This document shows positions 35,311-48,900 of a stretch of DNA of 64,000 nt, piece after piece. A program made the translations under genes and the position numbers. The stretch comes from Rostratula benghalensis (lineage: Eukaryota > Chordata > Aves > Charadriiformes > Rostratulidae): contig VXAI01000091.1 in the NCBI GenBank assembly GCA_013399305.1, positions 2,025,759 through 2,089,758 of the forward strand. The letters are read 5' to 3'. Positions within the stretch are counted from its first letter, which is position 1; each line of letters opens with the position of its first letter. The notes beneath the pieces were generated by a model. That model ran no database searches. It saw nothing but the letters and a program-made list of their open reading frames with translations, and was not told where the DNA came from.

Positions 35311-38300
35311 TTCAGACATTGCTGTAGTATGCGGTTCAAGCGCGAATTTACCTCTTTTATGTACCTCTCTTCAGCCTCTTGGGTGCTTGTTTTCCACTGA
35401 CTTCACCTTTACTGCTTCTAGGCCCTAGAGGAAGAGTATTTCCACTGCGTTAGTGGAGACCTGAAGCTGCAAAATCATGGAGAACCCCTTGCCCAGTGAC
35501 CCGGACGAGGAGCAGTCCTGGCACAGAGGCTTTATTGCAGTTTTAGCCATCTAAAGGCCCAAACCTGATATCACCAAAGTCCATTGTAGATTGCTTGAAG
35601 TCATGGAGCAATTTGGGTTTAAGAGAGAGTGCAGGAGGTATTGCCCCTGCATCCCACCTGAGACATCACTTTTACCAGTGACGCTCACATGACGCTTCTT
35701 TCTCTTTCATGAGAGTATTTCTTTCTGCGTCTGCCTCCTCTTGCTGGCCTTGAATGCAAGAATGATCACCGCAGAGAACCTGCTGTCCCCATTCATCTTC
35801 CAGAAGGCTTCTGGAGGGTGCCTGTGCACAAGGGCCTGCCAGAATTTAAAAGTGTAAAACTCAAGTTTGAGGGCTGAAGCAAACCACTGCATCTGTGCAA
35901 TGAAATGAACTACTCTTCAACAGTAGGAATTTTCCTCAACTCAGGATGCAGGCACAAAGGAACACTCTGTAGTTATTAAAAAACACATGCTAGCTACCTT
36001 TAAAAAGTGAACAAAACACTGTTAACAACAACAAACCCCCCCCCCCAACCAAATCTAAAACAGGTACCATGAACTCCAGAATTTTCAGTCTCACTCTAAA
36101 TTTGCAAATGTAAATCACTCTAATGTCCATTTATCTTTAAAAGTACTTCCTTTAAAATAACTACAGCTACAGAGAAAGGTAGAGATTTGCTAAGATGGGA
36201 AAATGAATACTGTTTCAATACTCTACAGATTTCCTAGTTACAGAAAAAAGTATAATCTGATCATATGATTCTAATTTGAGAAGATTTTTAAACCAAGGAT
36301 GGAAATCTCTTCAATTTTATGGAAACTTTACTACAATTAAGTTATTTTAAAGAGCAGATTTCACTATAAGAAATTAAGATAAATAATTCATTGGGTTTTA
36401 AAATGGGATGGCATGAATCTCCATGCTGGTGGTATTTCAAATGTTCAGGAACAATAATAAAAATTTGCTGGGGAACCTTTATTTCTGTTTTCTCTTTTCA
36501 ACACCATTTTCCAAAAATCTTTCTATAAGCCAATTAAAACAGGAGAGGATTTTAAAAAGAGAATTAATCGAAGGGCAAACACAACACAAAGCTGAAACAA
36601 AAGATCATGGCTGCAAAAACCAAGGCGAGTTTTCCAAAGTGGCTGTCTCAGCCTGCAGGCCTTAGACAAGTGGCCTGTTTTCAAAAATAATGGCCCAGGA
36701 GAACTGCTGTCCCCAAGTGCCTGGCTGCATAGCAACTGTGGAAATCAGGTCACCTGCCTGGTCCCAGACTCCTTATTTGCTTTTCACCTGTGGCCATTTT
36801 ACCCAGGCAGAGCAGTGTGGAAGCACAGAAGTTATTGTGTGGACAGAGAAACCTGCCAGAACATCACAGCTTTCCAAGCTGGGGAACTAAACACAAGTTT
36901 ACCTAGATTTGGCACAATTAAGTTGGCCTGAATCTGGCACGTGTTCTAAAAGCTGAAAGGAAATGTTTTTTAAAAAGCGCTGTTCTACTGCACGTGGACT
37001 TTTTTCCTAGTTCGAAAGAAACTTTGTACCTGAAGTCCTAACCAACGTGCAAGTCCAGATGACCACCTGTTATAAAATGGTTACCTCCATGTATTTTTAG
37101 CATTTTTGGGGTTACTTTTAGCCTTAGTCCCTAAAAAGACAAAGCTTATGTCCCTAGGTTGTCTGTGTGCTGTCCCTCTGTCAGGCACTACCACGACACT
37201 TTCTCCACCCTGTGAACCTGTAGCTTACTTTCAGCCAATTTTGGCAGAAGAAAGGTGTCAAGATACTGCAGTTCCAACGAGTTTCATGCAAGTCAGCAGC
37301 TCTGGGGTGGTAAGAACCTGTGACCACCCTGCCTCCCTCCACCCCTGGCCCCAGGCAGATGCTTGGGGATGAGCTCAACACACTGGAGGTGCAACGCTGA
37401 CACACCTGCACAGGGCAGCAGCCACCTTACAGCACTGCTTGGGTAAAACCAGGCCGTGTAGCTTAGCTGGTCCTTGGGGACATTTTGAGCTTGGACAGTA
37501 TATTCATCTTGTATTAGAAAAGTTAGCTTCTGATTGAGAAATTGTGTTCAATAGGTGAGAGAATCACTACATTGCAATGGATGCTAAATTCTTTAGCTGC
37601 AATTGTTTGATACATTTTCTTTTATGGTATACTGTTCTTTCTGGAAAGCCTCCCCAGCTAGAGATTAATGTGCTGCTTGTAACAAATACAGACAGTTTTA
37701 ACGTGTTAGTAACACTTCATACATATTACTTCAGCTTACTTGTAAGCATTAATCAAACCTTGTTAATAATCACCAAATATTGTGAAAGCTTAAATACCTT
37801 TGACCAGAGTAGCAACTAGCCTGCCAGAAATCCCACTGCTCTGTCAAGTTGTATTGAAGTCTCCTGAAACTTTTTTCTGTAAAAATAAAAGACAATTATA
37901 AAACAATTAAAAACTAAAATGATATGTTACCTCAGAGGGAAGGGAAGCGTTCACTGTCAGACCTGTCAATATTATCTGCTGCTCTTGCCCTGAACAATTG
38001 TTCAGTGCCCTTCATGAAGAATTAATGAATTGCAGTTAAAATGAGATAGGTAATAGCACAGTGATTTTTTCTGTTTTCTTCAAATGAAGGTACAGCACTT
38101 AGCATAGCTCCCAGAGGAGATATTGTAACTGTGCTGTCATTACGTCTGTGTGTGCAAGTGTAACTCTACCTCTGCATCCTCTTCAGTATTTTTAAATTTT
38201 TGGCCAACCTGAGTCACATTCAACAGAGAAATCAACTTCTGACAAGTTTCTTTGAATTAGCTGATATTTTAAAGGAGAAAGCCGTGAATTAGAGCCCTCC

Positions 38301-41300
38301 CCTCTGGGGAAGATTGCTCACCCCTTCTTCCATAACTGAGAATCCACAAAGCAGAGAATAATTTTGCAAGGACAGGAAGAGCTAAAGCAGAGCTTACATT
38401 TTATTAGACGTGAGGGAATTGAACTGCAAGATATAACCTGATAGGAGACCTGACTTTATTAGTTCAACTGCACACACAACCACCTGTTTATTTATTTAGT
38501 GTGTTGACAGGATCCAGTGCTGCGATTTCAGCTAAGTACAAATGGTCACTGATGCCATGGCATTTAGAAAAAAAATTGAAAAGAAAAATGTACATGCTGT
38601 TTCTGCTTCTTTGTGTTTGTCCTTGACTCACGAGGAAGCCTCAAGGACGTTATCAAATATATTTATGCAAGCAATGTTAGTATTTTTTAGGCCAAGGTAC
38701 ATGATTCAATTTCCTTGATGTAAGAGAGGAAAGCTGGCAGCCCAAAAGACTTTGCGTGTGTTGTGATGACAACAGTAGTGATAAATACTCAAGGCTATGT
38801 TAGACATAATTCCACCGTGCTGCCTGATTCCTTCATAAAGAGAAATGGTCCTGGGAGTGCCTGAGTATACACCAAGGAGTAAAAATGCATGAATAGTCAT
38901 AAAAAACATAAGTGTGTGTGCGTAAACAAAAATTCTACATATATATGTATATATTCCCTGGGAGTCAAAACTCAGTAAGACTTAAAGTCTTTGTAAATAT
39001 GTGTGTATGTGTATACACATGCATTCCACATAACCTAACAAATTTTCTTCTACTTAATGAGAAGTGGGTGGTTTTTTTCAGCTTACCTATTAATAGGCAA
39101 TTTCAGAGCATATAAAAATACTTTAAAGAGTTTTACCACTTCTATCTGCAAATGTCAGAATTCCTTCCTGAACTCCACAGATCAGTCCCTCCAGCAAATA
39201 TCACCTAATACATAGCCCTAGGATGTCTGCAATTTCACACACAAAAAAAAAGACCCTTCATGAGGGTGATAAGGTGTGCTCTTCCATTATTTCTGCCCCT
39301 GTTCTGTACTAGCACTTGTGAGCTTACCAAAAAATTTCCCTTCTGATTTTAAGTAAAGCTACATGTACTTTAGCAAGCAGTGGGAACCGACAGGCGTGCT
39401 TCTGTAGGCAGAACAGTTGGTGCTGTGGCCATGACACTCGTGCTGTGCCCTGGGTTAATTTTGGAGTAGCTCCATCCCAATGGCAGGGGCTGCGGTGCCT
39501 TGGGTGAGCTTCTGCCATGGATAATCCCAAAGTGCAACTTGTGGCCCCCGAGCCTGCTCCAGGGGGTGATGCAAAGCTTGCCAGGCTGAGACTACCAGAG
39601 ATTTGCCTCAGAAGTGCACACCTAACCCACCATAATCCATTACTCTACCCACACAGATTTGCACTAGGAGTTCTTAATGAGGTAGGACAGTGTGAATGCA
39701 GGACAGCAGGTCACCTCCTCCCAGTGGCCACTTTGCACTGGCAAAGAGGTTCTGCCTTCATTGCAGGATTGGCTTTGGACAATGACAATTGATAAATGTA
39801 GCAAGAAGCATGAAGAAAAGTGGTGAAACTGGAAGAGTTAAGGGGAAGCAGAAGGAAACTCCTAATCAGGTACGAGTTTTTTGCTATATACAACAAAAAG
39901 ACAAGATTTCTACTGTATTCAGCGCACGTACACATAGACTCTTACACAAATATATTTAGATACACAGCATTTTAGTTTTGTAGATTGCTTCAAGTCCCCT
40001 GATGTACTTTTTCAGCACGAAACAGGTCTGTTAAAGTAATATGTAAATGTAGGTGTTACTATGTTAACTGCTGTTTGCACCCAGTGCTGGGTTTAAGAAG
40101 GTTTTCCTCTGATTCTGAGCTGCTGACTCCTGAAGACTACAAAGTAAATGAAGCTGGCATCCTTTCTGAATGAGATGGGCTCACAGGCCTCATGCTCATT
40201 CATAGTTCTAGTGCTGCTACCTTGTGGGGAAAAAAGGCTGCGGCGCCTTCCAACACCAAGTTAGCCCTCTTGTAAAAGTGGATATTAAGGTCAATTGTCA
40301 AGAATGATAGTGATGGCTGTTTAAATGTTTGCATGTTTTCGTTGTCTGGTGTTTGGGGCTTTTTAGTTTGTTTGTTGTTTTGTTTTGTTTATTTAATTGA
40401 GAAATATTTCACCCACGTTGTGGTAGTTGATTAAACCAGTAGCTTATATGGGGAATCATTATTCTTGGTGAGGTCCAGATTGAGATATTCTACTTACTGT
40501 ATTTCAGCAGAAGTAACAAAATCCCTCCCAGTACATTCTGGAGTGTAAGCCGTACTGCTGTCTGTGAAAGCAGTGAGTCTTTCTTCTATTGCTACTTCTT
40601 ATAGATGCTATTTAAAGCTACTGCATGGCTACTCAAAAGGTAGTTTCGAAAAATCCAAACTTAACGAACAGCCAGAAAAGCATCTCAGGCAACATTACAT
40701 TATTTTTCTAAAACAAGCAGAGTTTTGGTCAGAGTAGTAGTCAAAGTAGCATTTGCTTCTAAATGTTTTAGAAGCATTTTCATTGGCATATTCTTTTACG
40801 TTCAAACTGAAATATCAGTTATTTCTGAGAACAACAGAGTAAGAGTGCAGCCTTAAGAAGACATTATGCTAACAACTGAAACATGTTTTTCTGTTTTGTT
40901 GTTTTGTTTCCCAGTTTTCAAACACACATGCAAATACAGATTAGTGTGTCAACAGACACATAAAATACTTGATACACTTCTATTGCATATTGATATAATC
41001 CACTTTAGCAAGTTAATAAGCAGTTTTTCAAGATTATCCTTGTTCCTAAAGGAGGTACTTTGTGTTTTACTCAATAGCCTTGGATTGGGAAAGTGGGACT
41101 TAAGCAAGTGAAACACCTAAGAGAAGTCAAAGACAGAAAGAGAAGAGCTTGCCCCAGAACTGCCAAAATTAAAAATAATGTCAAAGGAATTTGATTGTTT
41201 TCATTTTAATGGGATTATGTCTGTCACTTTTTAAATAGAATTGGGGGATGTAGAGATCGGTTTGGTCTTACAGTTCTTTCAAAGGTAAGAAATCAATTTC

Positions 41301-42480
41301 CAGTAGTATAATGGGAAAACAATGCAAAACAATCCTTTTTGACACTTCTATTTAAAAAAAAAATAATTAAAATGCTTTTAAAGCTTTAAAGGAGTCTATA
41401 GATCTGTATTCCTCACACAAGTGAAAGTTTTACTGAGCAAGAAGTTTGAAATAATGATAAAATTTAGCACTATACTCTTACCAAGTCTGGTATCAAGAGT
41501 TACTTTTAAGAAGCGATAGCATGTGAGGCAGCAATTGATGTAGCTAAGGTATCAAATTCACTATTTTGCATCATATCCCGATTGAAAATTGCAGAAAGAA
41601 TGCTAAAAATTGTGCTTATTTTTTAACTTACTGCAGCATTCTCCCAAGTGAGAGTGCAAATGAGACCGCAATGGAATTTGTAAGTGTTCAGACTAGGAAG
41701 TCTGTTTGATCTTAAGGTACTCCCTACTCATTTGTGTTAGGCTGCAAACTAATGTTGGGCAATAACATTTAAGTATTATTTATCAAATACAAAAAAAAAA
41801 AAATTTTTTTTAATCAAAACCAGCGCCACGCCACTATTAAGTGTCATGATGCAATTATGCCCTTGGGCTGTCATGTTTGGAACTGCCGATGAGGGCTTGA
41901 AAGTGGGAGTTTGGAGGGCAAGGTGGGTCTGTGCAGAAATGAGCAGCAGCAGGCTAGGAAGGTCAGGGCACAGGTCGGGAACGGGTTGGCTCCAAGGTGA
42001 TGTGTGAATCAAATGCCTCCCCATAACCAGCCTTGGCTCCCTCCAGCCCTGAGAATGTTTTGCAGGGATGGGCTGAGGCACATGTGGCCCAACACGATTA
42101 CCCCGAGGCCCCACCTGTCTCACGACCACACTGCACCTGCCATTTGCCACTGTCTCTTTGCTCGAAACTCTGTCACCACCAAAACGTGCAACGGCCAGCT
42201 CCTGCCACGGGACCCCGAGACCCGGGCCTGCCTACCCACACACTGCGGGGGGAGGCAGGGAAGGAAGGGGTACCCCCTGCTGAAGTACACACCTGGCACA
42301 GAAGCAAACTGGAGCATGCTATCCATGGGCAGACCTGGAAACCAGGATTAGCAGAGAAAAGATTCCGGTTACAAAACAGCCTTAAAATGAAGTGTGAAAC
42401 GCAGCAACCTTGCCTGCTTTTCAGACGGGGTGTGACCTGTGTGAGATCAACGGCACCTACGGTGCCTCCCTGAGACAGCA
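35310..42480. other. Intergenic region between two CpG islands
   Basis: No coding gene is recognisable on either strand. The sequence is AT-rich, with an 11-base C run at 36036-36046, TG/TA dinucleotide stretches near 38.94-39.03 kb and an A13T8 tract near 41.8 kb. It may hold regulatory elements for RMDN2 or the right-hand transcript, but nothing specific can be supported. Confidence 0.6.
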
Positions 42481-43380
42481 GGGGACACCTGCCCGTGGCC
42501 CTCGGGTCCCGTTCTAGCTCTACACCATGTATTTTGGCACACATACTGCCAAAATTCCCGGGCAGGATACACACAGAGCCCTCCAGGGTATCCCCCCAGG
42601 GCGCCCCGCTCTCTCCCCACACACACACCTCGGGAACAATCTGCGCCCTAGCAGGGACTCGCCCTCCTCGCACAGACGTGGCCGTAAGGCCGCCTCGAAG
42701 CGACATACTTTATTGTCACCTGAGAGAAACCCACCTCCCGCCCCCTCTCCGGGGAGGCCCTGAGGACGCGGCCGCGCCGCAACGTCCCCCGCTGGGTGGC
42801 GCGCGAGCCCCGCCGCCCAACGGCCGTCGGGAAGGGGTAGGGGGAGAGCAGCGGCCCCGGCCGCTCGCTGTCAGGGAGCCCGGCTGGGCCCCGGGGCCGC
42901 CCGTGGGGCCCAGGCCAGCGGTCAGGCGGTGTTCCGCGGCCTTGGGGCAGCCCCGCGGCCTGGGAGCTTTCGTGGCGCTTCCCCCGCGGCACCCGCCGAG
43001 GCCGGCCCGAGGAGCCCCGCCGTGCGGCGCCGTCTTAATAAAAACGCGTCGTTGCGCGGCGGGCGCCGCTGCGGGGGCGGGCTCCGTTCAAGAAGGGTCG
43101 GTGATGACCCTGGAAACAAGCCTGTTTGTACTGAAGGAAAAGTCCACACACACGCGGCTCCCCGGTTCCTCGCTTGGCCGGGTGCTTCGCGGTGCGTTTC
43201 GGGGCTGGGCGGGGGGCGGGAAAGGACAGCAGCGGTAGCGTTCCTCACTTTGAAGCTGCACCGGCGCTAAACGGGAGGCCTCACACCAGAGTCGTGAGAT
43301 CCCTGGTCAGTCCCGACAGAACAGGGCTGAGGTACTCATTATTTGTTGCCTCTTGTGGCCGGCTGCAGGTCCGGCTGTGA
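42480..43380 (+). promoter_or_regulatory. CpG island, candidate promoter of a rightward transcript
   Basis: The densest CpG is at about 42640-43230, with strong G-runs at 43201-43220. A TATA-like TTAATAAAAA lies at 43035-43044 within GC-rich flanks. Possible plus-strand splice donors follow (for example GAG then GTACTC near 43333, CAG then GTCCGG near 43368). In human the gene beside RMDN2 on its 5' side is CDC42EP3, transcribed away from RMDN2. This island could therefore hold its non-coding first exon, but no CDC42EP3 coding sequence occurs in the window. A lncRNA promoter is equally possible. Long open frames here (up to ~247 codons) reflect base composition, since stop codons are rare in such sequence. 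Confidence 0.5.
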
Positions 43381-43609
43381 AATCCACCATGGCAGCTGTG
43401 GTGTCCAGCAGCAGGGCAGGCTGGGGGCCTGGTGGTACCTGGTGGTCCCTTTGGGAGTACCTTGGGTCAGTCTCGGAGCCTGGCCCTTAAAGTTTTGGCC
43501 TCCGGAGATGGAGATATGAACAAACAGCCATGTTAGTCTTTGGTTTTCACTAGTTTTGTCTAAGGAGAGGTAGGGAAAGAGAGAAGGTCTGAAGTCTGGG
43601 AAAACAGCC

Positions 43610-44010
43610 TCACAGAATGATACGGGATTGGAAGGGACCTCTGGAGATCATCTAGTCCTACCCCCCTATCAAAGCAGGTCTACCTAGAGCATGTTGCACA
43701 AGCAGACATCCAGAGATGGAGACTCCACCACCTCTCTGGGCAGCCTGTTCCAGTGCTCTGCCACCCTCAAAGTAAAGAAGTTCCTCCTCATGTTTAGATG
43801 GAACTTCTTATGTTCGAGTTTGTGCCCTTTTCTTCTTGTCCTGTGACTGAGCACCACTGAAAAAAGACTGTCCCCATCTTCTTGACATCCACCTTTTAAG
43901 TATTTATAGGTGCTGATCAGATCCCCCCTCAGACCTCTCTTCTCTAGACTAAAAAGACCTAAGTGCCTCAGCCTTTCCTCATAAGAGAGATGCTCCAGGC
44001 CCCTAATCAC
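43610..44010 (-). mobile_element. CR1 LINE 3' fragment, minus strand
   Basis: A well-preserved antisense CR1 copy runs from tcacagaatgatacgggatt to the reverse of the [20 protein letters not shown] coding remnant. It sits about 230 bases to the right of the 43-kb CpG island. The 133-codon minus-strand frame overlapping it is the transposon. Confidence 0.94.
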
Positions 44011-45878
44011 CAAACAGAATGAGGAAGGACAGAAGAAAGTCAGTGGAAAATAAAGCTGCTTGGACAACAGCTTGCTGCCATCCAAAGCAGGTGTCCTGTT
44101 TTCCCCTGTGCTTTTACACGTTCTTTTGCACCAGATCCAGTGTTCACTAGGTTGCTCAGCTCATTGACTTGGCTGAAAATCACCTTTTTTGTTGAGTTAA
44201 TTCTCTGCTGGATTGGCAGGTTGTGCAGGTTGAACTCAGTGTGGGAAAAGGGGAAGGAGAACATGGCCAAGAGATGGAGGATAAAGATGACTGACTTGAC
44301 TCATCTCGTGGAAGTGTGCCTTGAGAGTGCACAACTAATTGGGACTGTAACAGTAGAAAGCTCGAATAATTAGGACTGTAATAGTACAAGATACAAAGGG
44401 AGAAAGGAAAGACAGCACTTAATGGCTTGTGTCCTGTATTTGTACTAGGGGGACAGTAGCAGGTATCTCAGGATTAGTTAAGAGAACAGCAGAGATCTTT
44501 GTCATGTTTATTCCTGTTTCTATGGGGGTGTGAAAGTAATTCTTACGTTGTGGTTCTGTATAAATTGACCTTTAATGGGAAAGATTCAGATTCAGAGCAT
44601 TGTATCCTTTGAGTTGTAGGGAAAAAATAATATCAAAGAGAAATGGAAGCAGCAGAACACATGCTCAGAAGAAAAGTGGAGTAATCACAAGTAAAAACTG
44701 GAGGTAAAAGCAAAGAAGCAAGAAATAAAGGTAGTACAGAAAGTCTGTAAAATTTTAAATGCCAAGAGAACTTATCTCTGCAACAAAGGTGACCGTGACC
44801 TGGATTCCTGCCTCCTGAATTTAAGTGCGTAACCAGGGTATGTAGGTATAGGCTTCCTGTAACTTCTGTGGAAAGGAAGGCCTCTTCAAAGGGTAACAGA
44901 TCTTCTAGATGGAGATCAGTAGTTGTCTGTCTACTTCAGGCTGCAGACTGATGAATTTTGCTCTTATGTCACTTGGGTGTAACGAACTCTGTCTTTTGTA
45001 AGACATCCTTGTCACAGAAATTATTGGAGACAGATATTTGGATTGTATTATATGGGAGGCCAGTCCATGTGATCATCATTTGCTCTGTGGTCTTAAAAAG
45101 AATGATTTTAGCTTCAACCTTTGGCAAGATGTCCTGCAACCTATTTTGAACTGAAACAGGAGGATGAGCAGAAAATCACGAAGCTGTGATCGCTTCCCTG
45201 CTTATTTTGGCTGTCTTTTCCCAAAAAGTTGTACTGAACAGCAGTCTGGTCCAGCTTGATTGGTATCTCTAAAAACCCATGGGTTTCTTAGTGCATTTTT
45301 TTCTTATCTGCATCTTTTAAAATACATTTTTAATGTCTTTGAGGTAATGTCAGTCTTTTATCTGTAATGGCCCTAAGATAATAATCAGTGTTTAACAGTA
45401 AAGCATAGTAAAAATTAGCTCAAACTGAGATGGAAAACAGCATCGTTGTAGACACTTTCATTTAAAAAGTGAAGTTACTTCTTATATTCTAGTTCATTTT
45501 CTTTGTAATATCTATGTCTAAATACGATGAGAAGTTGAAAACATGCACTAAACACAAGCTTTATATTTTTATCATGTTTCACTTTCCAATATATGGAAGA
45601 GAGTAGTGTGTGGAGAGCTGCACGGTAAAGAAATAACACAATAATTGATTTGTTGCTTAAACTGAGCCTGCAATGTTGCAATACCATTTTAACAATATTA
45701 CTCATCAGGGGCAATGTCCCCATTCATATTAAGAGCCTAGCTTCAGTGGTGATAGCTTTGGACACAGTCATTCTGGTAGTTCTGTGTACAAATAGGTGAC
45801 ATAGCCCAGCTTGGCTATAAATGCATTTCAGTCAGCTAAGGTAGCAAGTGCAATTTATTAAACAATTGGGTGTTTAAT

Positions 45879-45901
45879 AAAAAAAAAAAAAAAAAAAAAA
45901 A
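45879..45901. repeat. Poly(A) run of 23
   Basis: An uninterrupted A tract follows tgtttaat. I see no recognisable processed pseudogene or SINE body upstream and no clear target-site duplication, so this is called a simple homopolymer. Confidence 0.9.
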
Positions 45902-48900
45902 GAAGCATATACATTTTTGTTGGAAAAAATAGCAGGAAAATTCACTTTCCTCTTAAATCCAAAGAATATTGACCAGGACTAGGACTCTAATAAGAAGCAG
46001 GATTTTTATTAGAGGACAACAGTGTTGCATAAACCCCTTTATTTAAAGTCCCTGGCAAGGCACGTGCACTGTTTTGGCAGTCACACCAGTGAGAATACAC
46101 ATACTTAATTCCGGAGGGAATATCTGACATTTCAGAAGCATATTGGTGGTTGGGCTGTGGCAGCCAGGACTGCAGACCCGCTGTAATGCCAGCTCTCCCA
46201 GGGCCCTGCGCCGTCCCTGTGTGAGAGTCTCTGCACCATTTTGCTTTTCTCATTTGGAACAGCAACAGCAGCACAGAGCAGAGCTGGATGGAAACTTTTA
46301 ACAGAAAAATTCTCCATTGGGCAAAACAACAAACTGTAATTTACAGATTTCTGAGCAGCACGTTGGCCGTGACAGAAGTCAGGGGGGATCCCAAACTACC
46401 TGCTTCCCCTGCAGGCTCACTTGGCTTCATCTGTCAGCAATTTCCATGCTTTCTGAGCTTATTGACAATTCCACAGGGAAGCTATTGTTGGTCAGGGAGC
46501 CTGTGAACCTGAGAGGTAGGGTCAGGATCAAACCCACATTTCCATTGTAATCCCACTTTGGACAGACAGTCTTTTCCAGACAACACATGGTGATTCTGCT
46601 TCTATTTACTGTAGGTTAGAAACTATTCTACAATGAATTTAACTTAATGTCAGAACACCCTGTGTCACGTGGACTTCAGAACAGCTCACATCCTGAGGTC
46701 TCTATTCAGGTCCTGATTAAATGGACCTAATTATACACAAGCCTAAATCTATCTAACATCATGGCTTGCTGAATTTCAGTTCCAGGTCTTGCTCAAGCCC
46801 ACTAATGAGGGAAGTTAAAACTGGGCTACAGCTTTTAATCTGTTTTTTCAAGTTAGAATCCTTGCACCTGTGATTAAGGCCTATTGTCCCTTTATCTTTT
46901 CATGTCTTTTAGTTTTCTTCAGTTTTTCCCGATCATCTGTCATTTGTTTTCCCAGGTAGAGGTATTTGTAGAAGAAAACAGAGCAGGACAGCCTTGTAAG
47001 ACATCTGCTCAAGAGGCAGAATTAAACCTGTCACAACTAAGTGATTTGCCATAAAATAGTGAAATTTTATTAATCTTTCACTGATTCCATTTTAGATTGT
47101 GAGAAGAGGGGTGATTATTTTTTTTTTTACATGTCTTCCGTACACAATACCAGAAGGTTAAACATGTATTTTCTTTTTTGTAAGCAAGTCCAAGCTTCTG
47201 GCTGCAGTCCAGCAGACATTTTTCTTTGTCCATTAAGGCAATCTCCTACACAGTTTACCAGGGGAGGATGAAATTCCTCAAGCTGTCTTATAAACATTCA
47301 TCACTGAAATCACACTCCTAATAACAAGAACAGCAGACAAAATTTAAGACAGCTCTACATTGGATGTGCTTTACAGATGGAGACTAGAGAATTAGGAGGG
47401 AACCAGTAAGCCAAAGACCAAATAAGCCACTGTGAAAAGATTAAACATTTTGAGGCTCAGTGATTTTGTCGCTCCAAACATGACAAAGTAATAATTAAAT
47501 GTCAAAAGAAAGAGTCTGAGAAAGGATCTTTTTTTCTCTTTTGAAAAGTCCTGGTTCTTCCCTGTAGCACTACTTGACAGAGACAACCCGCAAGTACTTC
47601 AAAGCCTTGTAGTTTATATTTTCTTCCCTGGACAACTTTTTTTAAGAGCTGTAAAGAAACCTCCTGTTTCCCTCTCTTTCTCTTGCTCAAGTTCATTCCT
47701 CTGGCATAAAGAGTGGATGGCTGAAATCAAGGTCCTGTCTAGACCGTGGCACTCAATGGGCAGCACCGATTTTAACTCGGTCTGCAGTTCAGCGTGGAAA
47801 TGAAAACAGACAGCGCTGCCAGCAGTGCCTGCAGGCTTCTGAGCAGGGAGACTTCTTTATCAGCTCACCTTCCTGTCTTCATTTCCACTGCAATTTACTC
47901 CCTTCTCTGCCAGTCTCCCTAATTAGTGCAGAGGATTTTTTTGTGTATAGCCTAATAAATCGTAATCACCTTAGATATAGTGCTTCCCCAGGCTCAGACC
48001 TTTTGCTCTCCAACCACATCCCATGCCAATTACTGGGTGGGACGGTTGGGCAAGGATTTCCTATGTACTCCTGTCACCAGCAATGGGAAACTCAGACTTC
48101 TCTTCCTCATTTAGGACTGTGCTAAGGACTACCACCATTAATGAATTATTTCCTTTATGAAAGCATTTCACAAAGTTCAATAGGGATAAAGCCAGAAAGC
48201 AATCAAAAAAGTGAACAAGTTAATATAGAGCTTCTAAAGTGTTTAAAAATAAAATTAAAACTTCCCACAATCTGTGTTTTTATGACAAAACCTATGCAAC
48301 TCCATGAAAGACATACTTTTTCTAGAAAAATAAATTACAGGACACTCCAGAAAGGTCTCGTAAAATGCTGAAGGCAAGAGGCTGATGGGGTGGGATTATC
48401 TGGAGATACTGTGAGTGTGTGAATACCAGCCTCCCTGCCACTGCAGGCTGCCTCTGGTTTTCAAAGGGTTCCAGTGTTGCTGGCAGGTTTCTGGTGTGTG
48501 AATCTAGTGAATCTGGGAGCCCTGTTGGGCTGTAAGTTGTGTAGAAGGCTGCACTGAGTCCTGGCAAGCCCAGTCGTCCAGAATTTAACAGTGCAGTAGA
48601 AGGAAAGATGCCAAACCATCTACCTGAACTGCTATTCCCTCAACACATTCCTCTGTGGTGTTTATTGGCTGGCTGTTCAATCCCTCAGCTCTAGAACTAA
48701 AAAAACCTTGTGCTTGAAGTTATATTTCTCACAATCCTTTGTGTAGCATATGTGGCAAAAATACCCCAGAACACTATAAAAGTTCAGTTTCCCAAAACCA
48801 AACAAAACCTGAGAAATAATTGTCTCTTTCTAATATCACCATGGTGTATTTTTAGTTCATGTTCAAGAGTAGTAGATGAGTGCCTATGAATTCAGATACA

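Noticed and set aside
34579..35319. Several 65-186 codon frames on both strands across the RMDN2 CpG island
   Set aside because: They mutually overlap in several frames with compositional bias. They are explained by GC content, and the first RMDN2 coding exon is separate and spliced.
42495..43238. 247-codon plus-strand open frame
   Set aside because: It lies in a CpG island where stop codons are rare, overlaps long frames in other phases and on the other strand, is rich in P, R, G and A, and resembles no protein I know.
43684..44085. 133-codon minus-strand frame with [20 protein letters not shown]
   Set aside because: This is the CR1 LINE coding remnant and not a host gene. The frames at 2964-3284 and 12620-13012 are rejected for the same reason.
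45800..45901. Possible retroposed gene copy ending in the 23-A run
   Set aside because: No recognisable transcript body upstream and no clear target-site duplication.
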